Assembly (NCBI RefSeq): GCF_005049105.1
Contig: NZ_SUKA01000004.1
Span: 186,001-250,000, forward strand
DNA: 64,000 nt
Direction: 5' to 3'
Source of the DNA: Sphingobacterium alkalisoli
GTDB lineage: Bacteria; Bacteroidota; Bacteroidia; Sphingobacteriales; Sphingobacteriaceae
In this document: positions 58,424-64,000 of the stretch, piece by piece
How positions within the stretch are numbered: the stretch's first letter is position 1
Layout of the letters: each line of letters starts with the position of its first letter
Notes under the pieces: generated by a model
The model's input: the letters and a program-made list of their open reading frames with translations, nothing else
Told to the model about the DNA's origin: nothing
Databases searched by the model: none
Made by a program: the position numbers and the translations under genes

Positions 58424-61405
58424 TTAAAAATCGAGATTTAAACTTAGCGAATAGGTTCTTGAACGTGGGTAGAACGAACTATCAAAACCGCTCGGCACTT
58501 CGGGATCCTTCCCCGAGTACTTACTAATGATAAATAAGTTTTGCGCTACTGCTCCTATGCGGAGGTTAGCAAATTTTCCGACTTGCCCGACATTGTATCC
58601 CAGAGAAAAATTTTCCATCCGGAGAAAGGATGCGTTCTCCACATAATAATCCGAATAATACTGTCTCGCCTGAAAACCGGTCTTCAGGTAATCCTCGTGC
58701 AGATTATTAATTGCAGGATCCACATACTGCACCGTCTCCCAGGCACTCAGATTCATCTTGGTGTTGTTAAATACATAATTCCCTAGGTTTGCCCGCAATG
58801 TCGTTGCTGCTGTCCATTTTTTGTAGGATACTTGTGTATTAAATCCTAAAATCCACTTTGGAGCTGGAGATTGATAGCGATAGAGATCTTTCTCATCAAT
58901 GGCTCCGTCTTGGTTCAAATCGGCATAGACTCCTTCTAGAGGTCTACCACTTTCATCATACATCTGCTTATAGACATAAAACATGTAAGGTTCATAACCT
59001 GTCGTCAATATTTGGATACTCCGTCCGCTGACCACAGGCCCTACATAGGAACCAACAGAAGAGTCATCTTCTACCAAAGCAATATTCGTTACTTTCATAT
59101 GTTGTTGGGTAGCATTGAAGTTCACTTCCCATCGCAGGTTTTCCCGCTCAACAGGTACTGTATTTAACTGGAATTCAAAACCGCTACTTTCTATATTGCC
59201 AACGTTGGTTGTTGCCATTTGGTCGAAATTGGTACCTGCAGGCACGGGAACTGTAGCTAACAGATCGTGCGTCTTTCGCGTATAGTATTCAATAGAGCCA
59301 GAAACACGGTTCTGCCATACCGCAAAATCCAACCCATAATTGAATGCTTTGGTGGTTTCCCAACGTAAGTCGCTTACATATACCGAGGGGCGATACACCA
59401 AATGGTATTGATTACCAAAACGGTATTGTGCATAAGGCGTACCTTGATTGTAAACAGGAAGATAGCTATAATTACCTATTCCGTCCTGCTGTCCAGTTAC
59501 ACCGTAGCTGGCTCGTAGTTTCAGGTCATTTAGAAAAGTGCTCTCCTTTAAAAAAGACTCTTCAGACAATCGCCAAGCCAGTGCTAAGGAAGGGAATGTA
59601 CCCCAACGGTTTTCTGGACTGAAACGCGATGTTCCGTCGCGGCGGACAGTAGCGGTCAATAGGTAGCGACTGTCGTAGTTGTAGTTCAACCGTCCATACC
59701 AGGAGAGCAGGGTGTGACGTTCATCTGCCCCAATAGCCGTTGAGCGTACATCACCCGCATCGTTGAGATAAGTGATCGGTGGACGGGTTGCGCTCCAATA
59801 CTGGTAATCATGACCTACCGTCAGTTCCAGATTACTCTTCAGATCGGGCAATGCTTTATTGTAATTCAGGTATCCGGTAAAGAGTTTATTTTTAAGTGTT
59901 TGTTCATAGGTATCGTAGGATCCTCCAATGTTAAAAGCATTCGCTGCAGCAGCAGGAATATGATTGTAACCTTCGCCATGTGCATAATCGTATCCTAAGG
60001 TAACATGTGCTTTCAGCTCCGGCAGAAAATGGAATTTATAATCCAGATCCAAATTACCGATACCCCTGTTCACATCGCTACGATGCCTTTCCTGATTTAA
60101 GAGTCCTAACGGATTTAGATTGGCTCCTGTAGCCGGAAGTCCTGCATTGTCTAAGCTCTCGTAATAGCCGCCATATTGTTCATTGCCCGAATAAATCGGC
60201 TGCGTCGGATTAAATGCAATCGCTGACCATATGGCATCTGTATTCGCAAACTGATTGTTGTTGCGTGCCCCTTTTAGATTGAGGTTAACGGTAAGATGCT
60301 GATCAAAAAAAGTGGGATTCATCACCAAAGAACCTGTCATGCGTTCGGTCTTATCCGTTTTGAGTGTACCTTGCTGATTATAATAACCCACTGATGCTCG
60401 AAACGGAACTACCTTCCCTATGCTTCCGCTTAGACCAAGGTTATTGTCTGTACCAAATGCATCCTGAAATACTTCTTCAAGCCAATCTGTTGATGCACTT
60501 CCCAATAAAGCTTTTTGCGCTGCTGTGCCTTTGCTATCGATCAATTCGGCAAACTGATCCCTAGACATCATATCCGCTACCCCCATAGCTTGTTGCATGG
60601 AAAGGATTGATGAGAAGGATACACGTAACTGCTCACCTTTCCCTTTTTTTGTCGTGATGAGCAACACGCCATTGGATGCTCTCGATCCATAAATGGCTGT
60701 AGCGGATGCATCTTTCAATACGGTCATGCTCTCAATGTCGTTGGGATTAATCAAACTCAGAAAGTTACCACTATTGCCGCTGATTCCTCCGGTTTCCAAC
60801 GGTACGCCGTCCAGTACGATTAACGGATCGTTACTCGCACTTAGCGACGCTCCACCACGGATACGAATCGTACTTCCTGCAGTTGGCGATCCACTATTGG
60901 ACATCACCTGTACACCTGCAGCCTTCCCACTGATCAATTGTTCAGGCGATCCGACCAGTCCAGTATTAAAATCTTTACTACTCACGGTATTCACCGCACC
61001 GGTAAGATCCTTTTTCGTGGAACTTCCGTAACCGATTACCACCAGCTCCTCTAGTTGGTTTCCGGCAAGCAACATGACCACATCGAGTGTACTGCCTGAT
61101 ATCGTGCGTGTCTGTGGCTGGTATCCCAACATGTTATAGGTAATTTGTGTTTTCCCAGCAGGTAAACGTAGGGTATAGGTTCCATCATCCGCACTGGAGG
61201 TCCCGATCGCGGTCCCTGCGACAAGAATAGTTGCCCCCGCAAGCGGTATTCCATCCGCATCTCGTACTGTACCGCGGATCTCCTGTTCCTGCTGCAGGAT
61301 AGAAATTGACAACGGTCTTGCAAGCAGGGATTGGGCTGTGCAAAACCAGCCTACGGAAAACAGAGACAAGCTGACAAAACAGGCTTTTATCGTAAAACGT
61401 TTCAT
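58424..61405 (-). CDS. SusC/RagA family TonB-dependent transporter (galactan locus)
   Basis: A 993-aa outer-membrane transporter with a signal peptide, regulatory-like domain (QEIRGTVRDADGIPLAGATI), LEELVVIGYG, plug motifs LISGKAAGVQVM, IRIRGGASLSASNDPLIVLDG and LKDASATAIYGSRASNGVLLITTKKG, and a barrel ending YSLSLNLDF. No STN domain. It lies 150 bases downstream of the GH5-like gene and 45 bases before susD. Confidence 0.96.
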   Translation of the reverse strand: MKRFTIKACFVSLSLFSVGWFCTAQSLLARPLSISILQQEQEIRGTVRDADGIPLAGATILVAGTAIGTSSADDGTYTLRLPAGKTQITYNMLGYQPQTRTISGSTLDVVMLLAGNQLEELVVIGYGSSTKKDLTGAVNTVSSKDFNTGLVGSPEQLISGKAAGVQVMSNSGSPTAGSTIRIRGGASLSASNDPLIVLDGVPLETGGISGNSGNFLSLINPNDIESMTVLKDASATAIYGSRASNGVLLITTKKGKGEQLRVSFSSILSMQQAMGVADMMSRDQFAELIDSKGTAAQKALLGSASTDWLEEVFQDAFGTDNNLGLSGSIGKVVPFRASVGYYNQQGTLKTDKTERMTGSLVMNPTFFDQHLTVNLNLKGARNNNQFANTDAIWSAIAFNPTQPIYSGNEQYGGYYESLDNAGLPATGANLNPLGLLNQERHRSDVNRGIGNLDLDYKFHFLPELKAHVTLGYDYAHGEGYNHIPAAAANAFNIGGSYDTYEQTLKNKLFTGYLNYNKALPDLKSNLELTVGHDYQYWSATRPPITYLNDAGDVRSTAIGADERHTLLSWYGRLNYNYDSRYLLTATVRRDGTSRFSPENRWGTFPSLALAWRLSEESFLKESTFLNDLKLRASYGVTGQQDGIGNYSYLPVYNQGTPYAQYRFGNQYHLVYRPSVYVSDLRWETTKAFNYGLDFAVWQNRVSGSIEYYTRKTHDLLATVPVPAGTNFDQMATTNVGNIESSGFEFQLNTVPVERENLRWEVNFNATQQHMKVTNIALVEDDSSVGSYVGPVVSGRSIQILTTGYEPYMFYVYKQMYDESGRPLEGVYADLNQDGAIDEKDLYRYQSPAPKWILGFNTQVSYKKWTAATTLRANLGNYVFNNTKMNLSAWETVQYVDPAINNLHEDYLKTGFQARQYYSDYYVENASFLRMENFSLGYNVGQVGKFANLRIGAVAQNLFIISKYSGKDPEVPSGFDSSFYPRSRTYSLSLNLDF

Positions 61406-61555
61406 ATGTTTATAATTTGATCTTTAAGGTCATATGGAATATACCAATCGCATTTAGTCGTGTTTGTCTCGCTTCAAGTGGGATGGATATTTCATTTTAT
61501 GGATTTATAAGTGCTCTAATTTGGTTTATTATAATTTATTTTCACTCGCGCAAAG

Positions 61556-64000
61556 TTATTCCAGCCATGCTGCTCCCACCCTCAATTCTGCCGTGGGGCT
61601 GACCGCTCCCCTTGTGGAGATCAGCAGCTTTTCGGCTTGAGTAACCTGAAATGGAATGTTTATCTGCGGCACAAAGTATCGTTCTAAAAAAACGGGATAG
61701 GGAGCCGGCAGGAGAGCTGTTGGAACTTGTTTTAAGGTTTCTAGCGGAATCCGGACAACCTGGATTTCTTCTTTTTTATCGTCTACCGTCACGTTGGCAA
61801 CATATGTGTAGCCCATATCCGAAACAAAGCCTATTTCCAAACCTCCGGCCAATCCCCGACCACCTATCGCTAAGCATAGTTGGCGCGCCTGTGCTATACC
61901 GGAACGCCGCGCAGTAATATCACGCGAAATATCCTTTTGCCAAAAAAAGCGACTCGCTGAATCCCTACTGATAAAGTGGTAATTCCAGATGGCGGATTTC
62001 GTCAGATCGGACTGTGCTCTTTGATACTCCAAATACGAAGTCTCTGGAATAGCGTAATGCTCATATGCTGGTTCTTCTGCATCGGTTGTAACCAATAGAA
62101 CAGAACTACTTGGATCTACACAGGTAGTCGAAAAATAGTTGGAAACCGAAAAATCCCAATCCAACGGGGTACCTTCTGCAGCTTGTGGATAAGTGTACCG
62201 GCGACCGTCAGCATAGACGGTAACGGTATACTTCAGTTTGTCGGAAGCCAACAGTTCTACGGGCAGTGTAGCCGTATAACTATATCCTGCTTGTTGTTCC
62301 ATTTTAATAGATGGATTATCGTTCTTCCAAAAAGAGACTTGATCGGTCTGAATGATTACGGAATCGGGTTTTACGCGACTAATCACTTTCATGTGCAACG
62401 CCAAAGGACTGCCTCTTTCTACTATTGGAGGAGGGGTGTGACCAACATAGGGCTGTTGTTCACTGGATGGAGAAGGAGCAACGAATTCTCCTAAACGAAA
62501 GTTGTTCCACAGGGTATTTGCTGTCCATTCTTTAGCTATATTTCCCCCTTTGCGGCTGAGGATATACACGCCTGGCATTATAATGATACTTTTATCTTTT
62601 GCAATACGGTAACCCGATATGACCGTATCCGGTGCTAAGCGTTTTAGTTGATAGTCATCACCCAGATCCGGAATAGCTATTGTCATTGGCCATTCTTGCC
62701 ATAGAATACGAACGACTTCTCGTGACAAAGAAGGCTTTGAGAATGGATCAGCAACTTGTTCGGCGTCCGGCATTACTTCCAAACGCCATACTCCTTCGCT
62801 CAGTTTATCTAAGAAGTAAGCTCCTGATCCAGCATATTGCACAAGAGGTGACGATCCATGCCCAGCTATATGTTGAAGATCCGTCGGCGCAACTGGCTCA
62901 ACCGTCGTATGATTACTGTAATAATACTTATTCTTGGTATTCATTAAGCTCAAATCTTGTTTATAGCTTACCATAAAATCGTCAAATAGGGTGTCCAACG
63001 GATAAGTATCAAATTGCTGGTTTCGAGGTACCTGATAGGCAACCTCTGCCGCTATCATCGTGCTGATCGCCTTAGCTGGAGTATACGCCAAATTCAGGTA
63101 ATGTGTTTGATACTCTGTATTATAAGCTGCAATATCTAAGGGATCGTACGCGAACTGCGTAATCCATTGAAATCCCGACGATCGGAAGGTACGGCTCATG
63201 GCTGGATGTATGTAACCGTATAACACGTCCGCTGGATCGTATTCATAGATAGCCTTCGCCTTTGATGCAAACCCTTTTTCATTTGCAAATGGAATGCTGT
63301 AATTCGCGACGTATGGGAGAAAATTTCCTTTGCGCTCGCGCCCGGCAACTAAACCGACCGGATACCATTGATAGGTGGTACCTTGCACAGCCGACTGATA
63401 ATAAGCTGGCACATGCTCCATATTATGACTTACGTTATAGAAGACAGGCTTTCGATTTCCAGCTTTCTTCAAGGCAGATAACATTTCGTTAATGTACCGC
63501 TTGGTTATACCTACTTCTCCTGTATGACAAGGTTCGTTGTTGATTTCGAAACCTACCACATAAGGATCATCTTTATATGCTTTTCCGGTATATGGATTTA
63601 TGTGGTTTACCAATTGTGAAATGTAGTGCTTCTGTGCTTCTATCGCTTGAGGATCAGCATGTATACTACACTTATCATATAAATAAGAGAAGGCTTCTGT
63701 TATTTGGTTACGCTCGGGGTAACCATTACCAAAATTAGTCATGGCTGTTACCAAAATACGTATCCCCCTTTCCTCTAATTTTGAAAAAAGATAATCCAGA
63801 AGATCTAAATGTTCGTTGGCAATAAGATTTCCTTTTGCGTCAGAAATCTCTACATCCCAAATATGTATGCGATAGGCATTAAATCCCAGCCGCGCCAGAT
63901 GATATACATCGCGATCGATCGCAGCTTTATGATCTATACCTTTATAATGGAGTGCACGGTAAGCATGAGCAAATGGAACCGTATAGTTTACACCATAGAA
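61556..64000 (-). CDS. GH5-like (clan GH-A) secreted glycoside hydrolase, 5' end outside window
   Basis: The frame is open to base 64000 (814 codons visible), so the start is missing. The visible N-terminus YGVNYTVPFAHAYRAL, then HLARLGFNAYRIHIWD, IRILVTAMTNFGNGYPE, and the acid/base motif VVGFEINNEPCHTGE, match clan GH-A TIM-barrel enzymes such as GH5. I could not place the nucleophile Glu with confidence. After about 250 residues of barrel come beta-rich C-terminal domains (PPIVERGSPLALHMKVIS, SYTATLPVELLASDKLKYTVTVYADG) of unknown role. First gene of the galactan locus as seen. Mannanase, galactanase and other activities are open. Confidence 0.75.
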   Translation of the reverse strand, partial: FYGVNYTVPFAHAYRALHYKGIDHKAAIDRDVYHLARLGFNAYRIHIWDVEISDAKGNLIANEHLDLLDYLFSKLEERGIRILVTAMTNFGNGYPERNQITEAFSYLYDKCSIHADPQAIEAQKHYISQLVNHINPYTGKAYKDDPYVVGFEINNEPCHTGEVGITKRYINEMLSALKKAGNRKPVFYNVSHNMEHVPAYYQSAVQGTTYQWYPVGLVAGRERKGNFLPYVANYSIPFANEKGFASKAKAIYEYDPADVLYGYIHPAMSRTFRSSGFQWITQFAYDPLDIAAYNTEYQTHYLNLAYTPAKAISTMIAAEVAYQVPRNQQFDTYPLDTLFDDFMVSYKQDLSLMNTKNKYYYSNHTTVEPVAPTDLQHIAGHGSSPLVQYAGSGAYFLDKLSEGVWRLEVMPDAEQVADPFSKPSLSREVVRILWQEWPMTIAIPDLGDDYQLKRLAPDTVISGYRIAKDKSIIIMPGVYILSRKGGNIAKEWTANTLWNNFRLGEFVAPSPSSEQQPYVGHTPPPIVERGSPLALHMKVISRVKPDSVIIQTDQVSFWKNDNPSIKMEQQAGYSYTATLPVELLASDKLKYTVTVYADGRRYTYPQAAEGTPLDWDFSVSNYFSTTCVDPSSSVLLVTTDAEEPAYEHYAIPETSYLEYQRAQSDLTKSAIWNYHFISRDSASRFFWQKDISRDITARRSGIAQARQLCLAIGGRGLAGGLEIGFVSDMGYTYVANVTVDDKKEEIQVVRIPLETLKQVPTALLPAPYPVFLERYFVPQINIPFQVTQAEKLLISTRGAVSPTAELRVGAAWLE

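Noticed and set aside
61551..61558. TAACTTTG (-7-like) on the minus strand before the galactan-locus SusC
   Set aside because: It overlaps the stop of the upstream GH5-like gene and has no TTTG at the proper distance; the short gap also suggests cotranscription.

Overview
The window looks like chromosome from a member of the Bacteroidota, most likely a Sphingobacterium/Pedobacter-type Sphingobacteriaceae. The evidence is four SusC/SusD pairs, an ECF sigma/FecR pair feeding an STN-bearing SusC, two type IX secretion/gliding lipoproteins (SprE/PorW-like and GldJ-like), and promoters of the TTTG / TAnnTTTG kind. Identifications rest on motif recognition in translated sequence; no database search was run.

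Layout. 1-4375: a SusC/SusD pair on the minus strand, with SusD running off the left edge. 4580-5032: three tandem initiator tRNA-Met genes with their own promoter and terminator. 5046-20467: a housekeeping core made of era, uvrC, a class A penicillin-binding protein, the SprE/PorW-like lipoprotein, an MFS exporter, ispF, gldJ, pnp and rpsO. A 680-base gene-free stretch (17118-17795) holds terminators and palindromes. 20552-28062: a NagX-like acetyltransferase diverging from a ROK regulator that is translationally coupled to a SusC/SusD pair; a perfect 13+13 palindrome lies between them. 28133-30310: a subtilase lipoprotein gene broken by an in-frame TAG. 30590-35691: an esterase, a GH29 fucosidase and a sialidase-fold protein. 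35844-50863: a long minus-strand array of GH92, GH3, ECF sigma, FecR, STN-SusC, SusD, GH18 and two DUF1735 surface lipoproteins. 51437-52186: an orphan DUF6266 gene, preceded by a palindrome and four 11-bp direct repeats. 52214-64000: a second minus-strand polysaccharide utilisation locus with a GH5-like enzyme (cut by the right edge), SusC, SusD, SusE-like, GH53 galactanase and GH2.

How the genes may work together (inference). The 20.5-50.9 kb stretch carries an endo-beta-N-acetylglucosaminidase, an alpha-mannosidase, a fucosidase, an amino-sugar acetyltransferase and a ROK regulator, which fits stepwise use of host or fungal N-glycans. The 52-64 kb locus carries GH53 and GH2, which fits beta-1,4-galactan of pectin or arabinogalactan side chains. 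The three better-covered loci use different control: a coupled ROK repressor, an ECF/FecR relay, and no visible local regulator. No transposase, integrase, rRNA gene or CRISPR array was seen.
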